A stretch of 64,000 nucleotides of DNA from Haladaptatus paucihalophilus DX253 (lineage in GTDB: Archaea > Halobacteriota > Halobacteria > Halobacteriales > Haladaptataceae): contig NZ_AQXI01000001.1 of the NCBI RefSeq assembly GCF_000376445.1, forward strand, positions 2,443,734-2,507,733. Reading direction: 5' to 3'. Both the position numbers and the translations under genes were made by a program. Below the pieces are notes generated by a model, which saw only the letters and a program-made list of their open reading frames with translations, searched no databases and was not told where the DNA came from. Below, one piece after another: positions 57,771 through 64,000 of this stretch. Numbering within the stretch: position 1 is the stretch's first letter; every line of letters begins with the position of its first letter.

Positions 57771-59147
57771 TCAGTCGAGGTCGTCCGCGAGGTCGGCGGC
57801 GATGCCCGTGTAGCCGGTGGGCGTCAGTGCGTGCAGTTCCTCGCGCACGTCCTCGTCCACGTCGAGTTCGTCGAAGAGGTCGCGGAAGTCGTCGAGCGTG
57901 ACGCGTTTCCCGCGGGTGAGCGCTTTGACGCGCTCGTAGGCGTCGCCGTGGCCTTCGCGCCGGAGGATGGTTTGGACCGCTTCGCCGATGATTTCGGGCG
58001 TGGATTCGAGTTCCTCGCGCATGACCTCCTCGTTGGGAACGACCTTCCCGAGGCCGTCCTGCGCTTTGGTGTAGCCGAGCAGGCAGTAGGCGAACGCCGA
58101 CCCGATGTTCCGCTTGACGGTCGAATCGGAGAGGTCGCGCTGGAGTCGGGAGGTGGTGATGTAGTCGCCGAGGAACGTGAGGTCGGAGTTGGCCTTCGAG
58201 AGGTTGCCCTCCGAGTTCTCGAAGTCGATGGGGTTGACCTTGTGGGGCATGGTGGAACTGCCGGTTTCGCTCTCGGTGGTGAGTTGCCCGAGGTAGCGGT
58301 CGCTGACGTAGAGCCAGATGTCCCGGTCCATGTCGAGGAGAATCGTGTTGGCCCGACGGAGCGCGTCGAACAGTTCCGCGAGGTCGTCACACGGGTTGAC
58401 CTGCGTGGCGAGGGCGGTGTGGGAGAGACCGAGGTCCGTCACGAACTCGCGGGAAAAGGCCCGCCAGTCCACGTCGGGATACGCCGCGACGTGGGCCGCG
58501 TAGGTGCCGCTCGCGCCCGCGAGTTTGCCCGAGAGCGATTCGGCGGCGCGTTCGATTTCGCCGACCGCTCGTCCGAGGCGGGCGGCGTAGACGGCCGTCT
58601 CCTTGCCGAACGTCGTCGGCGTGGCCGGTTGACCGTGGGTTCGGGCGAGCATCGGCACGTCGCGGTACTCGTGGGCCATATCGGCCAACTCGTCGCGGAC
58701 GGCGGCGAGTTCGGGGAGCAGAACCTCCTCGACGGCGGGTTTGGCGAGCAGGCGGTGGGCGAGGTTGTTCACGTCCTCGCTCGTCAGCGCGAAGTGAATC
58801 CACGACCCGAGGTCCAAATCGTCGGGGAGCGAGCGGCGGACGAAGTATTCGACCGCCTTCACGTCGTGGTTCGTCGCGGGGTAGTCCTCGTAGCCCTCGG
58901 TTTCGAGGGCCTTGACGATTTCAGCGTCCTCCGCGTCGAACTCCTCGTAGACGGCACGGAGTTCGTCGCGGTCGTCCGCCGCGATGTCGAAGGGCGTCAC
59001 GTCGAGGTCGGACAGCGCGATGAGATACTCTATCTCGACTCGCACGCGAGCACGCATGAGCGCGGCCTCGCTCGCGTAGTCGCGGAGCGGCGCGGTTCGA
59101 CCGGCGTAGCGTCCGTCTATCGGCGAGACGGCGTAAAGGGAATCCAT
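57771..59147 (-). CDS. purB: Adenylosuccinate lyase
   Basis: Catalyses SAICAR cleavage and adenylosuccinate to AMP in purine synthesis. The 458 residues from ATG 59147 show SPIDGRYAGRTAPLRDYASE, FALTSEDVNNLAHRLL, ARTHGQPATPTTFGKE, and the signature loop GSSTMPHKVNPIDFENSEG (about residues 284-302). The length suits the fumarase/ASL superfamily. It is divergent from purH, so a shared promoter region probably coordinates purine synthesis. Confidence 0.95.
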   Translation of the reverse strand: MDSLYAVSPIDGRYAGRTAPLRDYASEAALMRARVRVEIEYLIALSDLDVTPFDIAADDRDELRAVYEEFDAEDAEIVKALETEGYEDYPATNHDVKAVEYFVRRSLPDDLDLGSWIHFALTSEDVNNLAHRLLAKPAVEEVLLPELAAVRDELADMAHEYRDVPMLARTHGQPATPTTFGKETAVYAARLGRAVGEIERAAESLSGKLAGASGTYAAHVAAYPDVDWRAFSREFVTDLGLSHTALATQVNPCDDLAELFDALRRANTILLDMDRDIWLYVSDRYLGQLTTESETGSSTMPHKVNPIDFENSEGNLSKANSDLTFLGDYITTSRLQRDLSDSTVKRNIGSAFAYCLLGYTKAQDGLGKVVPNEEVMREELESTPEIIGEAVQTILRREGHGDAYERVKALTRGKRVTLDDFRDLFDELDVDEDVREELHALTPTGYTGIAADLADDLD

Positions 59148-59314
59148 ACCTGTGCCTGCCGTTCGGTTCGGCAAAAGCGTGTCGGTCCGATGACGCACAA
59201 GTATGCATACAAAACGGAAAAATAACCGTGCGACTCCGAAATATATCCACGAAGTTGTATAGAATTCGCCGCTCGACCGCAACTACTTTGGCCCCGCCGG
59301 TCGGTCTCTCTCGT
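59148..59314. promoter_or_regulatory. Divergent purB/purH promoter region
   Basis: The 167-bp gap holds TATA-like segments on both strands (AAGTATGCATACAAAAC near 59201 with palindromic GTATGCATAC, and GTTGTATAGAATTC near 59254). The GTATGCATAC palindrome (59202-59211) is a candidate operator for a purine regulator. Confidence 0.4.
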
Positions 59315-60931
59315 ATGACAGGGATTGCGGGTATGGCCGGGAACCGTGGTCGAAACCTCATGCACATCGCGGACCTCGCGCCGGGCGGGGCGGAACTGGC
59401 GGTCGTCCTCACCAACAGCGCGGATGCGCCGGTGCTGGACGAAGCCGAAAAGCGCGGGATTCCCACGGAAGTCGTCGAACAGGGCGACGACGAATTGCGG
59501 CAGGACCACGAGCGCCGCGTCCTCGACGCGCTCGCGGACTACGAGTTCGACCTCGTGTGCCTCGACGGCTACATGCGAATCCTCACGGACGAGTTTTTGG
59601 ACGACGCGCCGACGACGCTCAACGTCCACCCGTCCTTGCTCCCGTCGTTCCCCGGCATGGACGCGTGGGGCGACGCGCTGGACGCGGGAGTGAGCACGAC
59701 CGGATGCACGGTTCACGTCGTCACCGACGCGACGGACGACGCGGGCGAGGTTGACCACTCCAAGGTCGATTCCGGTCCCATCGTCACGCAGGAACCGGTT
59801 CCGGTGTACGACGGCGACGACGAGGAGTCGCTGAAGGAGCGCGTCCTTTATCAAGGCGAGTTCAAGGCGTACCCCCGCGCGGTCCGCTGGTTCGCCGAGG
59901 GAGACGCCGAGGTCGATTTCGACGCGAACGCGGTCCGCGTCGAGGCGGACGCGGACGACGCGCTTCCCGCCCGGAAGGTCGAAACGTTCGACCGCGCCGC
60001 CAGCCTCCGATACGGGGAGAACCCGCATCAGGACGCCGCGCTCTACGCCGACGCGACGTGCGAGGAGGCCAGCGTGGTCCACGCGGAGCAGTTGAACGAG
60101 GGCGCGAAGGCGCTGTCGTACAACAACTACAACGACGCCGACGGCGCGCTGAACCTCATCAAGGAGTTCGACCGCCCCGCCGCCGCGGTCATCAAGCACA
60201 CTAATCCCGCTGGCTGTGCCGTCGCCGACTCGCTCGCCGAGGCCTACGAGCGCGCCCTCTCGACGGACGCGAAGAGCGCGTTCGGCGGCATCGTCGCCCT
60301 CAACCGCGAGTGCGACGACGCCACCGCGACCCAAATCGTGGACTCGTTCAAGGAAGTCGTCGTCGCGCCGGGCTACACCGACGACGCGCTCCAAACCCTC
60401 TGCGAGAAGAAGAACCTCCGCGTGCTCGACGTCTCCGACCTCGGCGAAATCACGGAAACTCACACCGAGAAGGACCTCGTGGGCGGCCGACTCGTCCAGG
60501 AGCGCGACATGCAGGACCCGACCCGCGAGGACCTCGACGTCGTGACCGAGCGCGAACCGACCGACGAGCAACTCGACTCCCTGCTCTTCGCGTGGCAGAC
60601 CATCAAACACGTCAAGTCCAACGCCATCCTGTTCGCCACGGGCACCGAGACGGTCGGCGTCGGCGCGGGACAGGTCAGCCGCGTGGACGCGGTGCAGATT
60701 GCAAAGATGAAGGCCGACCGCGATGCTGAAGGCAAGGACGCCGACGGCGCGGTCATGGCGAGCGACGCCTTCTTCCCGTTCCCGGACGCCATCGAGGAGG
60801 CCGCCGAAGCGGGTATCGAGGCCGTCATCCAACCCGGCGGGTCGGTGAACGACGACGACGTTATCGAGGCCGCGAACGAGCACGACATGGCGATGGTGTT
60901 CACCGGGAGTCGGTGCTTCCGGCACGATTGA
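59315..60931 (+). CDS. purH: PurN-type GART domain fused to AICAR transformylase (haloarchaeal PurH)
   Basis: 538 residues from ATG 59315. Residues 1-170 are a glycinamide ribonucleotide formyltransferase fold (TGIAGMAGNRGRNLMHIADLAPGG, LDGYMRILTDEFL, NVHPSLLPSFPG with the catalytic Asn/His near 103-105). From about 215 comes the AICARFT domain (LRYGENPHQDAALY about 231-240, YNNYNDADGALNLI, IKHTNPAGCAVADSL about 292-306, WQTIKHVKSNAI, PGGSVNDDDVIEAANEH). The IMP-cyclohydrolase domain of bacterial PurH is absent; archaea use PurO for that step. Such PurN-PurH fusions are known in haloarchaea. It is divergent from purB. Confidence 0.93.
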   Translation: MTGIAGMAGNRGRNLMHIADLAPGGAELAVVLTNSADAPVLDEAEKRGIPTEVVEQGDDELRQDHERRVLDALADYEFDLVCLDGYMRILTDEFLDDAPTTLNVHPSLLPSFPGMDAWGDALDAGVSTTGCTVHVVTDATDDAGEVDHSKVDSGPIVTQEPVPVYDGDDEESLKERVLYQGEFKAYPRAVRWFAEGDAEVDFDANAVRVEADADDALPARKVETFDRAASLRYGENPHQDAALYADATCEEASVVHAEQLNEGAKALSYNNYNDADGALNLIKEFDRPAAAVIKHTNPAGCAVADSLAEAYERALSTDAKSAFGGIVALNRECDDATATQIVDSFKEVVVAPGYTDDALQTLCEKKNLRVLDVSDLGEITETHTEKDLVGGRLVQERDMQDPTREDLDVVTEREPTDEQLDSLLFAWQTIKHVKSNAILFATGTETVGVGAGQVSRVDAVQIAKMKADRDAEGKDADGAVMASDAFFPFPDAIEEAAEAGIEAVIQPGGSVNDDDVIEAANEHDMAMVFTGSRCFRHD

Positions 60932-60945
60932 GCGAAGCGAATCGA

Positions 60946-61551
60946 CTACCGGTTCCCGTTCTTTTCGAGCCACGTGCGAACCCGTTGAGCGATCGTATCG
61001 GGGTCAGCGGTGGTGGTGTTGATGACTTCGATATTCCGGTCAGCCCCCCGTTCTCGGTACCAACGGTTGACGTCGAGCATGAAATCGATGCCCTCCTGTG
61101 CCATCGACCGTTCGCGTAACCGTTCTTCGAGGTCGGCGTCGTCACAGACGAGCGCACAGCGTTCGATACCCGAGAAATAGCGCGTCTCGGGGCTGTCGGT
61201 GAGGTCGTGGGGGTGGACGCCGCCGACGAAGAGCGCCTGCTTTCCGGTCGCGTGGAGCGTCATGCAGATGCGGAAATCGAGGTCGCAGATGGCCTCCCAC
61301 GACAGGTTTCCGTTCGTCAAATCGATGTGTAGGTCGCCCTCGTAAATCGACGGGGAGATTTCTCCGTCCAGAAAACCCGCGGTCGTGGATTTTCCGACGC
61401 CCGGCGCTCCTTCCAACGTATACAAGGGGAAATATTGGAACCGAAAGCGCTCGCCACACTCCGGACACTCGGCGGTCGCGTACCCGTTCGCTGAATCGAG
61501 AACCGGCTTCTCGACGTCGGCGTTCCTGCACCGTGGACAGAAGTGCAACAT
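60946..61551 (-). CDS. Zinc-ribbon P-loop NTPase (nucleotide-kinase-like)
   Basis: 201 residues from ATG 61551. An N-terminal zinc ribbon MLHFCPRCRN...CPECGERF (CPRC at about 5-8, CPEC at about 28-31) precedes a P-loop GAPGVGKSTTA (about 47-57). A kinase-like core follows (IYEGDLHIDLTN, DLDFRICMTLHATGKQALFVGGV, and IERCALVCDDADLEERLRER near the lid). The end VINTTTADPDTIAQRVRTWLEKNG is helical. Substrate unknown; the ribbon suggests nucleic acid or protein contact. The longer upstream frame adds MRFCIERTFEER and is less likely. Confidence 0.8.
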   Translation of the reverse strand: MLHFCPRCRNADVEKPVLDSANGYATAECPECGERFRFQYFPLYTLEGAPGVGKSTTAGFLDGEISPSIYEGDLHIDLTNGNLSWEAICDLDFRICMTLHATGKQALFVGGVHPHDLTDSPETRYFSGIERCALVCDDADLEERLRERSMAQEGIDFMLDVNRWYRERGADRNIEVINTTTADPDTIAQRVRTWLEKNGNR

Positions 61552-61656
61552 TCGTTCTTCAAATGTTCGTTCGATACAAAAACGCACGGTGACTATGTCA
61601 ACGCATGCCGGACGTACTGAGAGAAAACTTATGCCCGCTCTCCTTGACCATCATCT

Positions 61657-61920
61657 ATGAATTTCCGAGCGGAACACGGCGTCTACCTCGCGCTCGCAGT
61701 CGTCGTCGGAGCCTTCTTCGTCCTGTTCGCGTTCATGGGTCCCGTCGGGTGGATTCTCGACGTTCTCCTCGTCCTCGCCGTCCTCAAACTGGCCGGGTGG
61801 AGTGGCCTGTTCGACGCGACGCCGGCGGAGCGGAAACGCAACTGTCCGGAGTGCGGCGCACGGAACACCGTGAACGATGCGTTCTGTGGATACTGTGGTA
61901 GGTCGATGGCTGACGGGTAA
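61657..61920 (+). CDS. Small membrane protein with C-terminal zinc ribbon
   Basis: 87 residues. Two hydrophobic helices (about 9-30 and 32-49, FVLFAFMGPVGWILDVLLVLA) are followed by CPECGARNTVNDAFCGYCGRSMADG with two Cys pairs (CPEC at about 63-66, CGYC at about 76-79). The ATG at 61657 is the only Met upstream. It lies between the P-loop gene and the alpha/beta hydrolase. Function unknown. Confidence 0.8.
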   Translation: MNFRAEHGVYLALAVVVGAFFVLFAFMGPVGWILDVLLVLAVLKLAGWSGLFDATPAERKRNCPECGARNTVNDAFCGYCGRSMADG

Positions 61921-61951
61921 AAATCGATAAAAACGCGAATCCGCGCCGTCC

Positions 61952-62752
61952 TCACAGGGATTCAACGAACTCCCGGAGTCGGCGGTTGAACCGCTCGGGT
62001 TCCTCCACCGTAATGCAGTGGCCGCTCTCCTCGAACAGTTCGAACTCGGCGTTCGGGAGGCGGTCCGCGACGTCCCGGACGGCCGCGACGGTTCGCCACT
62101 TTTCGTCGGCACCGGCGCAGACGAGCGTCGGGGTCTCGATGTCGGGGAGAACGTCGCGGTAGTCGCGCATCGTGTAATCGAACAGAATCGCGCTCTTGAT
62201 GGGCGGCGGCGTGCGCGATACCTCGTCGAAGACCAGCGCCCTCGTTTCGGGGCACGGCGGCTCCGCGAACGCCGCTTCGACGAGTCCCTCGATGAACGCG
62301 GCGTGGTCGGTTTGGACGAATCCGAGCGTCTCTGTGAGCCGTGCCGAGTCGCTTCTCCCGTGGTCGTAGTAGTCCCACTGGAACGCCGACGCGGACATGT
62401 CCACGTCCACGAAGCCCCGAACTCGGTCGGTCCCGAACTGGCCGACGTACTCCCACGCGACCAGCGCGCCCATCGACCACCCGACGAGAACCGCGTCGTC
62501 GAGGTCCCGCCGGTCGAGGAAGGCGTCCAGGTCGCTGGCGTACTGGCCCACCGTGTGCCCGGTTTCCGTCTTCTCGGAGCGGCCGTGCCCCCGGTAATCG
62601 AGCGCGACGGTCCGGTAGTCGTCCGAGAGGTTCCCCAGTTGGTGCGTAAAGAACCGAACACCGGTCATCACGCCGGGGAGGAAGACGAGCGGGGTTCCCG
62701 AGCCCTCGTCTTCGAAATACAGGTCGGCTCCGTTGCACTGTTCGTACGGCAT
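61952..62752 (-). CDS. Alpha/beta-hydrolase family enzyme
   Basis: 266 residues from ATG 62752 (MPYEQCNGADLYFEDEGSG). The fold motifs are VFLPGVMTGVRFF, VALDYRGHGRSEKTETGHTVGQ, and the nucleophile elbow VLVGWSMGALVAWEY (Ser about residue 95). LVCAGADEKWRTVAAVRD carries the acid and FEESGHCITVEEPERFNR has His near 244 of a Ser-Asp-His triad. Substrate not predictable (esterase or lactonase-like). The upstream 41 in-frame codons run into the divergent promoter and are rejected. Confidence 0.88.
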   Translation of the reverse strand: MPYEQCNGADLYFEDEGSGTPLVFLPGVMTGVRFFTHQLGNLSDDYRTVALDYRGHGRSEKTETGHTVGQYASDLDAFLDRRDLDDAVLVGWSMGALVAWEYVGQFGTDRVRGFVDVDMSASAFQWDYYDHGRSDSARLTETLGFVQTDHAAFIEGLVEAAFAEPPCPETRALVFDEVSRTPPPIKSAILFDYTMRDYRDVLPDIETPTLVCAGADEKWRTVAAVRDVADRLPNAEFELFEESGHCITVEEPERFNRRLREFVESL

Positions 62753-62878
62753 GGCGGGTGGAGTACGCCGCGAACGGGCAAAAACGCCGCCGTCGAACTC
62801 GTCGCGGCGGACCCTCGCCACCCCGCTCGTGGGCGGCGGAAGGTGAGTTAAAGTGGTCCCCGAACGAAGCTTCACGCG

Positions 62879-63406
62879 ATGAGCGCGCTCTCCAGCACGA
62901 AGGTCAAGACGCTGTTCGCGGGGTTCGTGTTCTCGCTCGTCCTCCTCGTCGGAATCGCCGTCGTCGGCGTGTTCGGCACCCTCGCCGCCCTCGGGGGGTC
63001 GGCGTACGCGAACACGCCGCTCGTCTTCGCGGTGTTCAACGCCGCGTTCCCGTACGTCGTGGCGTTCCTGCTGGACGCCATACTCGCCACCGTGCTGTTC
63101 GTCTGGATGGTTTCGAGCGCGGTACGGCAGGCTTCGATGCCGCGAAGCGAACGGCTCGCCGGACTCGCTCGAATCGCCGAACGACTGTCCCCGGAGGCCC
63201 GCGACGTCGGACTCTCGGAACGCCTCGGACCGACGAAAGAGGACCGGATGGACGAGCTGAAAGAGCGATACGTCGCGGACGAAATCGACGAGGACGAGTT
63301 CGAACGTCGGATGATGCGGCTGATGGCCGAGAACGAGGACGGGGGTCGCGCTTCGGCCCGACGGAGCTACGAGCGGACGAAGCGCGAGTTCGAACGCGAG
63401 TTCTGA
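62879..63406 (+). CDS. Membrane protein with C-terminal SHOCT domain
   Basis: 175 residues. Two TM helices near the N terminus (about 11-33 and 55-77) are followed by a basic-acidic helical linker and a short SHOCT domain (about 118-145, DRMDELKERYVADEIDEDEFERRMMRLM). SHOCT domains are oligomerising tail modules common in haloarchaeal membrane proteins. The ATG at 62879 is the only sensible start. Function unknown; it precedes a folC-like gene by 75 bp. Confidence 0.85.
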   Translation: MSALSSTKVKTLFAGFVFSLVLLVGIAVVGVFGTLAALGGSAYANTPLVFAVFNAAFPYVVAFLLDAILATVLFVWMVSSAVRQASMPRSERLAGLARIAERLSPEARDVGLSERLGPTKEDRMDELKERYVADEIDEDEFERRMMRLMAENEDGGRASARRSYERTKREFEREF

Positions 63407-63481
63407 CCGGTCGGCGCGCCGACGGGTTCGACGCCCTCCGACTCCGACAATCTAAAGCGCACGGCTTCTGTCCTCACAGAC

Positions 63482-64000
63482 ATGGACTACCACGAGGCGG
63501 CGAACTTTCTTTTCGACTTGCGGCGGTTCCGTCCGAAGCCGGGGACGGACTCCACCGCGGACCTCCTCGCGCACCTCGACGACCCGCACGACGGGGTTCG
63601 ATTCGTGCAGGTCGCGGGGTCGAACGGCAAGGGCAGCACGGCTCGGATGACGGAGCAAGTCCTCCGCGAAGCGGGACTGTCGGTCGGCCTGTACACGTCG
63701 CCGCACTTCGACGACGTTCGTGAGCGAATCACCGTCGATGGGCGTAAAATCACCGAGGCGGCGATGGTCGAGTACGTCGAAGCCGTCTCGGAGTACGTGA
63801 CCGAACGGGCGACTCACGGCAACTCGCCGACGTTCTTCGAGGGGATGACCGCGCTGGCGCTCTGGTACTTCGGGCGCGAGGACGTGGACGTCGCCGTCCT
63901 CGAAGTCGGCATCGGCGGGCGGTACGACGCGACGAGCGTCGTGGACCCCGTCGCCTCGGCGGTCACCAGCGTCACGCTCGAACACACGGGCATCATCGGC
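63482..64000 (+). CDS. folC: Folylpolyglutamate synthase-type ligase (FolC N-terminal part), truncated by window end
   Basis: The 173 residues visible open MDYHEAANFLFDLRRFRPKPG, then the ATP loop VAGSNGKGSTARM (about 46-58), GLYTSPHFDDVRERITVDG (about 71-89) and LEVGIGGRYDATSV (about 142-155). These match the Mur-ligase/FolC family that ligates glutamate to folate or dihydropteroate. In haloarchaea such genes can be fused to a dihydropteroate synthase; the fusion cannot be judged because the frame continues past 64000. The ATG at 63482 is clear. Confidence 0.87.
   Translation, partial: MDYHEAANFLFDLRRFRPKPGTDSTADLLAHLDDPHDGVRFVQVAGSNGKGSTARMTEQVLREAGLSVGLYTSPHFDDVRERITVDGRKITEAAMVEYVEAVSEYVTERATHGNSPTFFEGMTALALWYFGREDVDVAVLEVGIGGRYDATSVVDPVASAVTSVTLEHTGIIG

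Noticed and set aside
57669-59225. 518-aa plus-strand ORF opposite purB
   Set aside because: Shadow of purB; no recognised motif and the purB signature loop is intact on the other strand.
59117-60973. 618-aa minus-strand ORF opposite purH
   Set aside because: Shadow frame of purH; Arg/Val/Asp-rich, no domain.
1-64000. CRISPR array, rRNA, tRNA or intact IS transposase
   Set aside because: I found no regularly spaced identical repeats, no rRNA-like or cloverleaf sequence and no transposase motif on either strand by reading; a dedicated tRNA or CRISPR scan could still find short cases.

Overview
The window looks like chromosome from a halophilic archaeon of the class Halobacteria. The evidence is: roughly 62-64 % GC with strong G/C third-position bias; very acidic proteins; archaeal machinery (TFB with zinc ribbon, NAC, GatB of GatCAB, a PurN-AICARFT fusion, the ADHS/DHQS-II early shikimate route); TATA-type promoters about 27 nt upstream of leaderless starts; and a run of genes (aglD, XTPase, BtuF-like, tfb, CTAG methylase zim, aroD) that I recall from Haloferax-type genomes. 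The genus is not determinable by reading; a Haladaptatus-like lineage is only a guess.

Layout. 1-9.6 kb: edge of a membrane gene, gatB (-), then smc-scpA (+) behind a small coiled-coil gene, and on the minus strand a class-V aminotransferase and MTA phosphorylase. 9.0-10.35 kb: an HD nucleotidase and a purine phosphoribosyltransferase in tandem. 10.6-14.8 kb: accessory stretch with an NAL1-like trypsin-fold protease, several tiny membrane proteins and a low-GC GIDE-like membrane protein. 14.9-23.4 kb: PhzF, KTSC, a DUF7344-type HTH, PEP synthase, HPP protein, lipoprotein, MfnA-type decarboxylase, YegP-like protein and a small DedA/YqaA-type protein. 23.4-24.2 kb: a hairpin-rich non-coding region leading into metG. 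24.2-31.7 kb: metG, GYD protein, pyruvate kinase, NfeD plus stomatin/SPFH pair and regulators. 31.9-38.5 kb: aglD, XTP/ITPase, BtuF-like protein, tfb, zim-like methylase, aroD. 38.5-44.4 kb: aromatic amino acid block (DHQ synthase II, HAD, ADHS, trpA, trpB, trpC). 44.5-49.6 kb: Cys-less MGMT-like protein, GNAT, TrmI-NAC-PUA translation cluster, NYN nuclease, phosphoesterase. 49.9-55.6 kb: a translationally coupled lysine operon dapA-dapB-dapD-lysA-dapF-dapE. 55.6-64 kb: small membrane/zinc proteins, SRPBCC, divergent purB/purH, a zinc-ribbon P-loop protein, an alpha/beta hydrolase, SHOCT protein and the start of a FolC-type ligase cut by the window edge.

Genes work together in clear blocks: purine salvage (MTAP, HD nucleotidase, PRT), de novo purine synthesis (purB/purH), gluconeogenesis/glycolysis opposition (ppsA versus pyk), chromosome structure (smc-scpA), aromatic amino acids (ADHS, DHQS-II, aroD, trpCBA) and DAP/lysine.

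The most unusual signal is a precise 48-bp palindromic element found three times, always in frame and in the same phase, inside trpB (twice) and trpA (once). It has fixed internal spacing and a 7-bp stem with a 3-nt loop whose stem sequence differs between copies while largely keeping its pairing. It resembles a protein-coding mobile palindromic element. Other points worth checking are a 16-codon Met-rich upstream ORF on the metG promoter, a decayed duplicate of a protease gene's 3' end, an inverted repeat straddling a TATA box, and CTAG scarcity alongside a zim-type methylase. I saw no tRNA, rRNA, CRISPR array or intact insertion sequence.
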